From Amblyomma americanum (taxonomy: Eukaryota; Arthropoda; Arachnida; Ixodida; Ixodidae): DNA of 64,000 nucleotides. Below the pieces are notes generated by a model. That model worked only from the letters and a program-made list of their open reading frames with translations, was not told the DNA's origin and did not search any database. Positions within the stretch are counted from its first letter, which is position 1; every line of letters begins with the position of its first letter. The DNA lies in the NCBI RefSeq assembly GCF_052857255.1, contig NC_135497.1:186286084-186350083 (forward strand), in the 5' to 3' direction. Positions 1 through 13,100 of this stretch are shown here, piece by piece. The translations under genes were made by a program, and so were the position numbers.

Positions 1-239
1 AAAAAGTAAACGCGCTTTCGTGTTGCAATTGTTAGAAGCGGGTCATCCCCCATCTCGTTCGCAGCATGTGTGGTATGTGGGAAAGCCCACTTGTGGAATT
101 GCGCACAAGGTCAAGCCTAGCAGCATCGGAATGTGATCGGTCCACGCGATAAAGGATGGAGAAGAAAGAGAACAAGGCCTTTATATTGTTTTCCTGAAAC
201 TTTAAACTCTATATTCATATAATTTGCCCAGATATAAAG

Positions 240-411
240 CTTTTGCCACAAACAAATTTACAAAAGTCTGAGCGGTATACGATCGCTGCCGAGTATTCGG
301 GAATTTTTGAATATTCGGAAATTACGAATATCATTTCTCGAATACGAATATGAACCGAATATAAAGCATATTCGATTCGTATTCGAAATTTCGAATATTT
401 GCAAACCTCTA
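240..411. mobile_element. AT-rich terminal fragment of a hAT-type element
   Basis: The stretch is full of GAATATTCG-type palindromes and ends in TTTGCAAACCTCTA, which reads TAGAGGTTTGCAAA on the other strand, a hAT-like terminus. The same palindromic style occurs at the ends of the complete element at 3652-5060. No matching left end or target duplication was found, so this is probably a truncated copy. Confidence 0.35.
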
Positions 412-1149
412 AAAAAAATACAAGACCGCTGTCAGGTGATCTGCGGATATATTGACTCTTATAGTGAAATCTTACATTATATGAAAAAACTGCATTCATA
501 AATGGTTTCCCGCTCAAAAATGCCTTTGTCCAGAATTAATGGGTATGAAATAGCCAACTAGGAGGCGGTCGGATTCACCTTTGTGCTGCTTCGTCAAGCT
601 GCTGTCTTTGCAGCAATTTATGCCCAATGTAAGGTTGTGAGTGAACAACTATGTGTCATTTTATTGTCATATTCAGGAATCCGCAATGTGGATGCTTGAT
701 GCGCATATTCACTCCTGATACCTCAAGCTACAATAGTAGCAGTAGTGCTTTATCTATTTCATGGAATGAGAGAGAGTGGGTATAGAACCAGGGACACGTG
801 GAATAATCCCCGACGATTTGCTGCACACCTGTCTTTAAGCACACGTAATATTGCCATTTTAACAACTTGTCAATTAGTCGGAATGCCACTCCAGTTGTAC
901 TCAGTATTTCGAAAATAAAAAAAATGGCAGGATTTTAACATAGTTAAACCAAGTAGACGTGCGAAAGCATGTGTTTAGCCTGATTGGCCCATGGTTTTGC
1001 TTTGCTTGGTGATTGGTACATCTGGCGACATTAGACTCAGGTTTAACTCTGATCGAGGTTAAGCTGATCTGATCTGTTCGCGCCGCAGATAGAAGATGAT
1101 GAAGACAACAGTGTGCAATGCAGAGCATGAGAGCCAGTTGCAGTTTTCC
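412..1149. other. Unassigned intergenic DNA
   Basis: No gene, RNA or recognisable repeat was seen. Open frames are short and without known motifs. It lies downstream of the last identified HSF1 exon, so further 3' exons or untranslated sequence cannot be excluded. Confidence 0.4.
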
Positions 1150-1400
1150 GCCGCGGTGGCCGAGTGGTTACGGCGCTTGGCTGTTGGCCCGAAAGACGTG
1201 GGTTCGATCCCGACCAATGGCGGTCGAATTTCGATGGAGGCGAAATTCTCAAGGCCCGTGTACCGTGCGATGTCAGTGCAAGTTAGAGAACCCCAGGAGG
1301 TCGAAATTTACGGAGCCCTTCACAACGGCGTCTCTCATAGCCTGAGTAGCTTTGGGACGTTAAACCCCCATAAACCAGTGAGTTGCAATTTAACATGAGG
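1150..1400 (+). repeat. tRNA-derived SINE
   Basis: The head resembles a tRNA, with an A box (GTGGCCGAGTGG) and a B box (GGTTCGATCCC). It continues into a body (GTGCGATGTCAGTGCA, then AACCCCAGGAGGTCGAAAT) shared with the other SINEs in this window. The tail ends in TTTGGGACGTTAAACCCCCA. A further tRNA-like B box (GGTTCGAATCCC) lies at about 1473. The long body marks it as a SINE rather than a tRNA gene. Confidence 0.75.
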
Positions 1401-1500
1401 CGTGACCAGCTGCGCCGATACCATACTCTCGTGCAGTGGCCAGCGAAGCTGATCTGTTCACCTTGCCACAGGTTCGAATCCCAGTCGCGGCAGCACGTTT

Positions 1501-2883
1501 TATTTATTTTTTAGCAGCTTTAGTCGTGAAGTACAGCGCTCGCTCTAAAAAATGCTTATCTGCTGTTCACTCATCAGTCAACGGGTTCAGACTTATACTG
1601 AGAAAATAACGAGAGTGAGTCGCATGGGAGGCGCATTGGCAGCAAAGATTGTATTGCCCTAAATCAAAGAGAAATTCGTGTAGCAACAATCTGCTCAAAA
1701 ATCAACTTATTGGTCACAAAATTAAAAACCATTCAACCCTAATTTGGCACGTTCAAAACCTGCCAGACTGGCTTCTCCTTTTATCATTTTGCACTGAACA
1801 CAAGTGTTTGCCACAACTCTAAAAAAACAGCATAGCTCGCTCCTACTCCTTAGCTTTCCTGCTGGTAACTCGCCAAGCCACCGTGAAGTTATTTATATGT
1901 TTATATGAATAAAAAAGAACTACCGCATAGCCAGTTTTAGACAAAGAGCATGATGAAAAAATAAAGACAGCAAATGAACTGTGACATGGCTATAGCGATT
2001 GCCTAGATGAACACAACGAAAATTAGCATGGCAAAATGAAGTGGCAAGAAATGTAAACACTGTGCGAAGACGTTAAAACACATTCATCACTATGTGCAGA
2101 AATCTGCTTGCAAAATGAGCAAAAGGGACGGTCCAGCGTGTTTTCATCGTCACCTGCAACATTTTAAACGACAAGGTTCGAGTAACAAGCGCAGCATCGC
2201 CACCGCAGTCACTCAACTACCTACAGCGACTGAATACATTTTCAATGCTGTGCCTGCTGCGATTAGCACTGCACACCTCGAAACTCCGTAGTGGTGCCTC
2301 TTTTTCATTTCGCTCAAAACAGTAAATTAAACAACGGAACGCTATTGCGACAGGGTATAATGCCAATCAAGGTGCCAGGTAAAGTGGGCTGTCGTGCAGA
2401 CGACGCCACGAAGGACTACAACCAAGATGGCGCTTGGCCACTTCCGGTAAACGCGCGCATGCGCAGTGGGCTTTGTGAAACCGGTCTATTTTATTCAGGT
2501 AGAGGAAGAAAAATGCTTTTTAGGAGAAGATCGCTCAGCTGTTCAACGTCAAGCTTTTACTGAAAAAAACTTTTTGTGTTGCTGTTACAAACGACCTATG
2601 CTCACAAAAGCATTTTTTAAAGCGTACAACTTCCAACTGGTCATTCTGAGCTTGTTCTAAATACAGGATTTGGTGCCCCTAGCAGTGGTTCTAGGCACTC
2701 TCTTATCTGTTGAAAAGCCAGAAAGTCAGTGAAGTTGGCCGAGGTGGGGCCTCTGCTGCATTCTCAAATTGCAAGTGGCTGCAGTGTAGTTCACACAATG
2801 AATGTGTGTGCATGGCAGAATAGACTTTTCCGCTCATCTACCTTTGGAGATCCCAAGAAGAGCCCTGTCCAGTCAGGACATAC
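1501..2883. other. Region downstream of HSF1 exon 8, unassigned
   Basis: No recognisable HSF C-terminal exon could be found on the minus strand. A minus-strand AATAAA lies at 2495-2490, so if exon 8 were read through to its in-frame stop at 2791 this would be 3' untranslated sequence. Nothing else is recognisable. Confidence 0.35.
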
Positions 2884-2986
2884 CCCCATCAGTGTGGAAG
2901 TGTCCAAGCTGAGCCCTCCACTCATCAGCTGGTCGTGCAGCCAGTCCAGGTCAGAATCGATGGACTCCACATGGTCTGCAAAAACC
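2884..2986 (-). CDS. HSF1: HSF1 exon 8 (HR-C repressor helix)
   Basis: One base completes arginine 482, then residues 483-516. [20 protein letters not shown] and [10 protein letters not shown] correspond closely to the HR-C zipper and the following SVDTSALL-type segment of HSF1. The acceptor is TGTTTTGATTGCAG. The strong donor GTATGT at 2883 was preferred because it ends the exon just where family members continue with an LF-starting segment. A weaker donor (GTAGAT) would end it at 2842. Read-through would stop at 2791 after a tail with no HSF likeness. Confidence 0.85.
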
Positions 2987-4081
2987 CTGCAATCAAAACA
3001 CACAAGATCAAGCTGTGCTGCACTAAGGTGCATGGTTATGTTCTTGCTTACAATGTTTACTATTCTGGCAAGTAAGCATTACTAACAGTTCTGGCTAAGT
3101 TTTGCTCTGGCTAGTTCTGGCTAATGTAGTGTGGGAGAGCTTAAATTGAAAAAAATGCAACCAGTGCCATGCAACATCTCATTCTTAATAACCGTGTCTA
3201 CTGAGCACAACATAAGAATGCACTATGGTTGACACAGTCACAAAAATCAAGATCAGTACACAATATAGCCCACTGTTAAGATCACCCACTTGGGAGAGTA
3301 GTGAGCTGCCAACAGACTTTGTTCCTGATCTCCAGAAATGTGGTGCTTGCAAATGCATCAGGCACATCCTTTCTCCACTGCAGTGGGACACTCCAGCAAG
3401 CACATTTATATCGCCTCAAAGTTCATTCTGTGCCATAGAATGAATCTAAGCTTGCTCATATACCAGTGCGCTAGGTCAAATGTCCAAACTCTTTTCAGTA
3501 CAGTTGCCAGATTGTTTGCAAGTCCAAGAAATGTAATTTGTGTCAGCACATGTAACTCCCTTTGTTTCTATGAGCGCAACCCTTTGTAATCAATATGTGC
3601 CACACTGCTTATAACAATGAAGAGGAGTGGTGGTTTACCAAGCATTAGCAGTAGGCATGTGCGAATAGTGGTTTTTTGGTTTGGAGCGAATTCGAATCGA
3701 ATAGTAATTTTCTTCAAATAATTTTGAAGCAAATATTTCAAATACTTCTAGCACACAAAAGTTGAATGGTACATGGGCATTTTAAAAATCATGCATTTTT
3801 CTAACACACAAGGCCATTTCCAGAAAAAGAAAGAGAACGCACTGAACTTCATCGCACTCATTGAAGCATGTCGACGTCCTGCAAAAGGGGCCATTGAAAA
3901 TTGGGGAGTTGGCCTACATGCAGAGCCAGCACATTTAGGAGAGTGCGAGACCTACTATTATGAGACCTATTATTTCGATTGCATCGTTGCGTAGCTATTG
4001 CTTTTAAGCGACGAATCCATAAACACCTGCTAGCAAGTATGCAGGGTTCTCCATTACGGGTAGCCAAGTTTCATCGCAGCG

Positions 4082-4113
<32 letters not shown>

Positions 4114-7100
4114 ACCCACGCCCCTACTGTCAAAACGCAGTGCAAAGATGACGTATGTTGCCATAGTTTTTAGTAGTATCGTCACAAAACATGCATGGCC
4201 ATAACCCTGCACTTTAAACGATGGGATAGGTCCAAAAAAGTAAAACCATAGGGGAAACTTCGCGCCGCCATTATATGACTGGGGGGGAAGGCGTTGCCCC
4301 CCCCCCCCTATGCACGCGCCTATGCCTGCTAAGCGTACCCACTGCGCGCCCAGTGCCGCCCCGCATCAGGCATTGGAAAAGGGCACCCGTCACAATGTGT
4401 CTCATGCTAGCTTCCTCTCGTGCTCGCGTCACCGCGCTTGATTCGCGAATTTCGCGTAAAGAAGAGAGGCTGAGGCACTCGTTCCGCACTCGTTCTGCGG
4501 AGATCAAGAGATCATCGCGACCTCCGATCCACAGCCGCTATGGCGATACGATTCCGCGGGGGGCCACTGCATATGCGGAGATCGCGACGTCACAGGGCAC
4601 CAGCCAGGTGTTTGCATCCCTGCCCCGTCGGGACCAATCAGCGCGTGCGCACTAGCGACGCGTGGAAGCGGATCGCACTATGCTAAATCTCCCCACTGAT
4701 GTATGCCACCGAGCACGGTTACGGCGCATGCGTACCACGGTTAGCGCGGCCGCGGAAACCTGGCAAGTATAGATCTGGGTGTCATGCTTCCGCCTGCTCG
4801 CGTCTGTTGGCGCGAACATGTGCAGACCGGTTCCGGTACGTGCACGGGAGCGCAGGCACGTGACGCTGAGTCGTCTCTTTGGTTACGCACGTGCCACATT
4901 GCGACCCCAGAGCACGAAGCAGGAGTTACAGAAACGTTATTTGCTCGGGACGAATACCTCAGAGATTTCGAATGCCAAACATTCGGTTCAAATCGAATAT
5001 CGAATACTTAATTATTTGACCGAATATTCGAAATTATCGAATAGTATTCGCACAGGCCTAATTAGCAGTGAACAGGAGATGAAGGTGCACAACCCATGTC
5101 ACACCAGTATGCAGCACTGGAACCTCCCAACAGCATATCAACCACACACTGCCTGTATTTTCCCTGCTAACAATGGCTTTGGATTTTCAGATGCTAGTGC
5201 GCGCTGCAGCTAAGGCATGCCAACCTACACCAAGAGCTGCCCTCACCTTGTGGTGCCGGCGGTCTTGTCCTGCAGTGCGACCTGCATCTCCATATTGGCT
5301 GGTGGAGTTGTGGCCACCTTATTATGCCCGGAGGTTTCTTCTGTAGCAACATCAGTGCTAGTTGCAGGTAAGCCTGATGGGGAGGCAGCCACAGGAGGTG
5401 TGGTGTCACCCGCAAACAAGGGGAGGTCTTCCAGCAAGATGCAGCTATCGAGCAAGTCTGAGGTACCATTGGCTGCCTGCTTGTCACCAAGCATTGCTGG
5501 CTTTTCCTCGCTAATCAAGGGCGATGCAGGAGTGACCTATATAATAAACAAAAGAAAATGCAGATGCATGCTAATTACTACACAACACAACTGTGCACCA
5601 AATCACAACCCACAAGCCCAAGCAACACTAAATGCTTCCTAATTAGAGCAGTAATTACTCATTAACATTCACCTCAGCACAACCATACAGTTACAAAGGA
5701 AAGCTACATGGCTTTCTCAGAAACCACGCAAAGAAACATTTTTCCTGCCCTGAGATTTGAACCTGCAAACACTGAATGTCCATAGCAGTTGCTCTACAAA
5801 CTATGCTGACCAAGACTAGGAATAGGCAAAGTAGCGCAAGGAACGCGGACGAAAGAAAAGAGTGACAACAGATGTGCTGATTCTCTGTGCTGCTTTGCCT
5901 ATTCCAAATGAAACAACCAGCCCAAATCGCCACTCTTCATTAGTTCTGACCAGGCCAGATAGCAGATGGCACAGTGAGGCTATCCTTGTGAGAACTTATT
6001 TCCACAAATGTGTAGAGTGTGACGGGGTGTTCAGCTGCAATGAAAAGGCAGGCTCATTGCCTGTGGTAGTTCCCCTGGCTGTAAAAAGTCTGCACCTTGC
6101 CACAGTTGTATACATCACTTTTTCAAACTGAAACTGCCACACACCTGAGAACCTAATCTTAAGTCTGGATAAAATATGTAACTATATTTTCATTCATTAG
6201 CGAAAAGCCTTTGTGGTTACTGCTTTCAGGTGCAGCTGCCACACAACTGACGAGACATCGCAGTACATTGTTTCAATGCATTAAAAAAATAAGCAACTGC
6301 TCCATAAGTGGCATGTCTTTGAAGCTAGTTTAGTTACATCAGCTGTGTCCACAGTGCCGCAGGCCTTGCAGCATTATCGCAGAGTCGTCAAACTGACTGA
6401 ATTTGGGCACCAATGTGTGCACTACCCTTCCGATTATTGGTTCACTTACATATTTCACTGAAACTGCTACAACTGCTTCAGCCTGAATGTAAGCCATGGT
6501 TATCTTATTTAATGGAGTGACTGCCCAGAACAAACGGTGGTCCCGAGTTTGGTCCCCAGACCAGGATGAATTTTTCAACAGCAAAGATCCTGAGAAAGCT
6601 GTAAAGCTTTCTTTCATTCTAGTATGGTTTCATCCAGGCAGCTGCTGCTGAGTATTCCCTAAAGGTAGCGGTTCTGCCCTAGCGTGGCCACAAGCCATTT
6701 TTGACAATGTTTACACAGTCCCTGTGGCCCTACCGATTGTGCTAGAAAAACAAGCTTCAGCGCATCAGAAAAAGCAATATATTTACTTTTCAACAATATG
6801 TGTTGTTAGCATCATTTAACATTGGTACATGTGAAGTGAGCAAAATATGGAGCGCATAAAGAGGTATTTTTGTTCACCTTGCCCGCCTCTGCAAGGTTTT
6901 TTTTTTTTAACTACAGCGCCACAAAAGAGCTTCTCCTGCAGTACTGAAGAGCCCCTCTATAGTAAAGTCACTCAGACAGGCAAAAATCTTTACTATATCA
7001 TGGTCTTTACTACATCAATTGTTGGTGATAGCATGGCTCACAGGATGACCTCTGGCTGCTTACTAAACACAAAGTGTTGGTTTATACAAGAAACATTCAG

Positions 7101-10100
7101 AAATACCTTACATCCTGCTCTTCTCATCCCTTTAGGTGATAATTATTCATTTTCAGTTATCACATGTTATCACGTTTTCGATTCCGTTTACATTTTGCAG
7201 GAGTACTGCATTTACATGAATACAACGCAGCTACAGATATAAAGTGAGTTTGATTCTACGTGAAAAACAAAGCTTTGCATGATCACAGCGTCGTCTTCCG
7301 CGGCCTCAGTGTCATTTAAGAGGAAATAGTTAAGAAACACGCTCGATACAGTCGAGCACAGCAAAACCACCCGTGCAGTGCTGCTGCGCCTCAGCTTCTT
7401 GCTGCCACTTTCCCGTGCTCCGCGCTGCAGTGCTACGAATGTTCGACCTTTTCTTCCCTTCCCTACCCCTCACTGCACTTTTACTGGCTCTTCTTTCTCA
7501 GTGACCCGCACCGCCTTCTTTCTAGGTTCACAGCCACCTTTACTTTTTTCATGCGCGCCGTGCACTTTGCCCCCGGGCCCAAGGTGTTCAAAAGGTTGAC
7601 TTCTCCTCCTAGCTCTCAAGCTTGTTGGTGAAGCCATCTCAGAAAAGGACCATTTTTCTGCTATTCGGAATCCATCTGCCTCTGAGCGTTGGCCTCACGA
7701 TCCTCGACTTCACGCGGGCCACAATGCCAGATGCCCTATACTATAGCCGTTTCTTCGAAAAAAATCTTTACTAAAACCGAAAAAAATGTACAGCCGTCTA
7801 TGGAAGGTGAAATGGGACTGCAGCTTCACTTGGCTATAACCGCGGCGATGAGCGGAGAGGTTTTAACAAGTTGGGAATTTTCGATGTAACGCGCCGCTCA
7901 ACCGCTCAGTCACTTACATGTGAACCAACCTTAACAAAAGGCCAAAACAGCAAAAATGACACATGTTAGAGTGGGGGCCCTATAGATTCGGGTCTAACTG
8001 ACAAAACAGAAGCAGATTTGGCACATCTGTAGATTGTAAATACACTTTATTAAGTCTGAATATTTGCACCGAGCTACATTTTGTAGTTCTTTAATTTTCC
8101 AAGTTAAATTTTCAAAGCAACCAAGAATACGTGCTCTCCTTCAACTAAAGAATTTATTAAACATTTATGAATTATTTCCAGAGCAATGCACACTCTGGAA
8201 CTGCATGCTACATGCTGCTTGTCCGGGAAAGCAAATGTCAGCATAAGCAAGTTGTGTATAGGATGCGAAAATTAAAATTGGTTTTTGGGGAAAGGAAATG
8301 GCCTAGTATCTGTCTCGCATATGAGGGGACACATGAACCCCACCATAAGGGAAGGGATAAAGGAGGGAGTGAAAGAAGAAAGAAAAAAAGAAAGAGGTGC
8401 CGTAGTGGAGGGCTCATTATTCCAACCGCCTGGGGATCTTTAACGTGCACTGACATCACATCGCACAGCACACGGGCGCCTTAGCGTTTCGCCTCCATCG
8501 AACACGACCTCAGCGGCAGCGTAAATGCGGCCGCCGCGGTCGGGTTCGAACCCGGGAACTCCGGATCAGTAGCCGAGTGCACTAACCACTAAGCCACCAC
8601 GGCAGGTGGTATAGGATGCATAGTTCAAAAAAAAAGAGAGAGAAAGAGAAAAATTCCGTTTGTGCCCAAACCCGTTCCATTAACGAAAATTTGGTATAGG
8701 ATGCGCAGTTCAAATTTTCGTTAATAGAACGGATTTGTGCACGAACAGAATTTTTCTTTTTCTCTTTCTTTTAACACATCTAGTTCCATGCATACTGGCA
8801 GGAATGGGCGCCGGCATGGAGCACATACTATTCGCAGCTCGACCAAATTAACTGATGGCGCATTAAGTGGGCGAACAGGAGCAGTCAATAGCATTCCTAA
8901 AGGTGTTCCCGCGAGAGTGGGCGCCTTCCAGTGGGAGAATGAGAGTGGGAGCCCTTTGATCCAGTGGTAGAGTAGGAGCAGTGCTGCTGCGGCAAACGCA
9001 GTCAAGAGCACTACAGGCCGCTCCCTCGTAAAAAGTGCAGTGTGAAAAAGCCATGTGACATCAAAGGGGCTGCGAAACACTGCTTGAACGGATGCCGGTT
9101 ACACTTCAGATGGATTCCTTATGTCACACAGATGCTGAATCAAAAATAATTACAAGAATCGATGCATAGGAATGGGAGATATTCAATGAAGAAATTTCAA
9201 AATACAAGCAAACAAAGTGCTGCCCTCAACTCGATTTTCGCACAGCTTCCCATTCCCATTTCACTCTCCCAATGACGACACACTGTGCGACCAATCAAAA
9301 CAGCCTATCTTAGCACGTGGCGGAAGTTTACACTCCATGGTTGCCTGTTCTCTGTAACTCATTCATGCCAAGGCTGGTAGCGCCGTTTGCACGGTTACAA
9401 CAACCATGTGAACGCCCAGCTGACCCAGCGATGCTTTACCGTCACGTCAACGGCGCAGAAGGGAACACTGTTCAGTGACCTTCCCTGACTTATGGATCCG
9501 AACTGGATCCAAACTCGAGCGCGAGATACTGCGACGGTGTGACGGCCTGCGCAAAATATCAGACACATTTAGCATAGCGCGTACCGCTACTGCTTACCGC
9601 CTACCATTGCCCGTCACTCCTAGCGTGCTGGTTGGTCACGGCGAGCAAGGAGCGCGCGCTGTTGATGGCAACGTGGCGCCATCTGGCGACGCCGCCTGGC
9701 GATGCTCCACAAGCTGACGATGCACACTGCTAAATGTGAAACGAACGGCTTTTTTCTTTGCATCCTTCCTTGGCACCAAAACGAACGCTGTGCAATGGCT
9801 CGATCAGATCGATGCCGCAAAGCCGTTCTCAGATACATAGAGAGTAGCCATAAGTGTTGTCTGCTAGGTCGTAGGATGTTTACAGAGAAGCGCAATGTCC
9901 TTCGATGCAAAAAGAAGCCAGGGCCTCTGGTGGTGTACTTTTGTTTTACTTGCTTTACAGCGCTTTTATCTAAGGCAAACAAGTTGGTTTTGTTGATGTA
10001 ATATAAAACAAAAAAACTTGACAAAACATATCTCTAGTTAGTAACCCAATTTGGAGTATATTTACTGTTTGTCCAAACATAAAGCTCCCACTAAGTGATG

Positions 10101-13100
10101 TCATATTCACTGCTAAAAACCGCCACTATATGGTGACACCGTCAGTACCACGAATTTCTTTTGCGAGCTAATTAAAATATAAAATACCACAGTACGCGCG
10201 GTACGACCGATGGTAATAGCATCACTATAACTCATTCTATGCAATCAAGAGGCAAAACAATGCAATGATTATGTGTTTCGGGGCCCCTTTAAAAGCCATA
10301 CTCTTGACTTTTCTTTTTAATTCCATTGCTCTGCACATGCACACCTTTCTCTTCTTTCTCCCCAGACCCACTGGTTAAAAGCAATCTGCGAGCTCATACC
10401 GGGCATGTGCAGTGCGTGTTGGTGACAGGTGCAAGCAGCAGCTGCAAGCTCACACCTGCCACTTTACACGTGCAGCCGGCGCCTGGTGAAAGCGGATTTA
10501 GATCACGCCTGTGGACACTGACTGTTCCACTTGTGGCATGGACGACACTGTAGAGCATGTGCTAGTGGTCTGTCCGATATATGCGTGCCAAAGACAAACA
10601 TTGCCTGCTTCCTTGAAGCGTTTGGACAGCAGGCCACTCTCGGAGGACTTACTGGTAGGCACTTGGCCGCAGAGTTGACAAGTAGCCCAGGCAATGCAGG
10701 TGCTTTCACGTTTTTCGAGTGACACGGGCCTCGACTCGTGGTTGTGATGCCATAAAAGGTGTGTGCACAGACTCTCATCTCTCTTCTCACCCCATTGTCA
10801 CCCATCAGGACCCTTTTTCTTCTTCTGATGATAATGATGATAGTGAATTTTTATGGCACAAGGGCATCTGTGGCCAAAGAGCGCCATGGCACAAGGTATT
10901 TTTCACTTGCTCAAGGTGGGGTCAAAGACCCATTTCTCAAGCATTTCACCCTGATTAAGCCCAGCACCAGGTCAGGGAAGCTTGTACCCACTGTATCACT
11001 GGTAGGTACCCGGCGGCACTGGGGATCGAACCCCACACCTCCCGCATGCAAGGCGGATGCTGAACCACTAGGCCACCACTGCGGTCCCCCTTTCTTCTTC
11101 TCCTTTTCCCCTTCTCCAGTGCAGATGTAGCAGGCCAGATATCAATCTTTCTGGCCGATTTTTTTGCATTCGTTTCATTAAATTTATCATCAATTGGTGT
11201 TGCCTTAATTTCATTCTTAATGCGAATTCAAATTCAGCATCTCTGCCAGCAAAGATAAAAAAAAAACAGTTGTCGAAATGTATGTGGACGATTTCCAATG
11301 CAGCACCCAATGATCTGGAAACCATGACTGACAGTCATGTTAGCTAGCACGAACACAAGGAACAGTGAGGGAGCAAGCACCGCCACGTAGTATATTGCTC
11401 TTGGAGCACAGTGACAGTTCCAGTGGCAGAACAAACTTCTTCCCCCCAGCATGCTACTCCTCTACTCTACCATGCATGGCACCTCTGCTCCTGTTCACCC
11501 ACTGGAATATGCATTAGACCCTGCAAATAGGTCCCACATTCATGTCGACTCTTCGATTATTTTCATATAAAAAAAATTTGCTAACAATTGCGCTTCTCCG
11601 TAATGAAAGTTTTGACTGCAGCTGCTGCGTTACTTGAACCATAGGTTACCGCATACGAAACATGCAGTGTCGCACGTAAGCGACTCTGGGTTTCAGCTTG
11701 GGCAGCATGCAGTGGTGTGCCACCACTGAGACTCTCCTCGGGCGAACTGACAACAACGCGCTAAGGCTCCGCCGCGTGCTGCTCTGTGCCATCTCGTAGC
11801 AGGCTGGTACCACAGAGCCCGTCTTCTGGCTTCCACCGTACCCTCTTCCTCCACTTTCCTCCTTACACTTTTTATCGCGGTACTTTTATCCGCCGCTGCG
11901 ATCAGCATTCACTCTCTTTCATCCTCCGCAGTGCTGCTCGTTTACTCTGCTGGTTACACTGAGGCCGATGGCGAGGGATGCCACTCGACCCACGAACGGG
12001 CGCTGAAGAGGCGCTCTAAAATAAAAGGGTCAACTTATACGAGGCAATATAAGGTAACTGGAGAACAATGAAAGGAGTCTTGTCCTGATGAAGATGACCC
12101 ATGACATTTTGGCAGTTGTCTGGCTGGTTTACAGCAGTCAAGCAACTATGGCATCCCCAACCAAAATGACATTAGAACCGCGTAATAGAGAGTTTTGTGT
12201 TACCACAGCAGCACATCCCGTAGGTGGTGCTACTACAAACAGCTGTTGGCATAAAAAAAAAAATGCATGAACAAGCTTGGTACCTTTTGCATTATGTCTC
12301 CTAAAGCAGCCACAGCACCCCCTTAACTCTTTCTTTTCTTATTCACAATTGCTAATGTTTACATCAGCACAGCACCTTCGTCAGTGAGGCAAAAATGTAA
12401 TATGTGCGAACACCATATCAGTGCTGACTGCAAGTGAAAACATGCACACATATGAAATGCAACTGAATTTGTCGATGACACTCATCACCTTTTTCCCCAA
12501 ATAGGCAGTCGATAAATGCACAACAATATTGACGCTTTGCATCAGGAGAAAAATCTTGCCACATGGCACACGATATGGCTCCTGTGGGTTGCTGAAATTC
12601 CATTTAGTTACAGTGATGGCAAAATCTTATCAAAAATATCCGATCTGCAGAAACATATTGCAAGTTTAGTGCAATGGGCCAGTTTAGCACAACTGGCTTG
12701 GCAGTGCCACCACTGGCAGGAAGAAAACATTAAATTCCTTGATAAAGTGTGCACAGTGGTTTTGTAAGGTTGTCTCAATAATAAAATAGCTACACTTGAA
12801 ACCGCGAATGGATTATGCAGATACTGTAACATAAGTAGGGTTTGGACGTTTCGGTTTAAACTGAAAAAAACTAATAAAAGTCTGCCGAATTAAGTTTTCA
12901 AAATTCGGTTTTAACCGAAAAAAGCCAGTATTGCTGGCATACAAGGCACAGATAGCTGGCTGTGGAATGAGAGTTACACTCGGTCAAAGCTGAAATTAAG
13001 TAATTAGGAAGCCAGGGGCATGATGAGATGATGGCACTGTTGGATAAGCAGCTCAGCTGTGCAATCTGAGGTATTGTCCCGCTAGCTTACACGCCTCTGA

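Noticed and set aside
1150..1216. tRNA-like cloverleaf sequence
   Set aside because: A and B boxes are present, but it continues into a SINE body shared with other copies. The same holds for the heads near 8600, 11087, 25890, 34200, 40757 and 42274. None is a tRNA gene.
2791..2883. HSF1 coding read-through after exon 8 as the main gene end
   Set aside because: The extra residues have no HSF likeness and a strong GTATGT donor precedes them. Kept only as an alternative.
4275..4655. 126-codon plus-strand frame
   Set aside because: Lies inside the GC-rich core of the hAT element, with an Arg/Ser-rich composition expected from GC-rich non-coding DNA and no motif.
5217..5642. 141-codon plus-strand frame
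   Set aside because: It is the antisense shadow of HSF1 exon 7.
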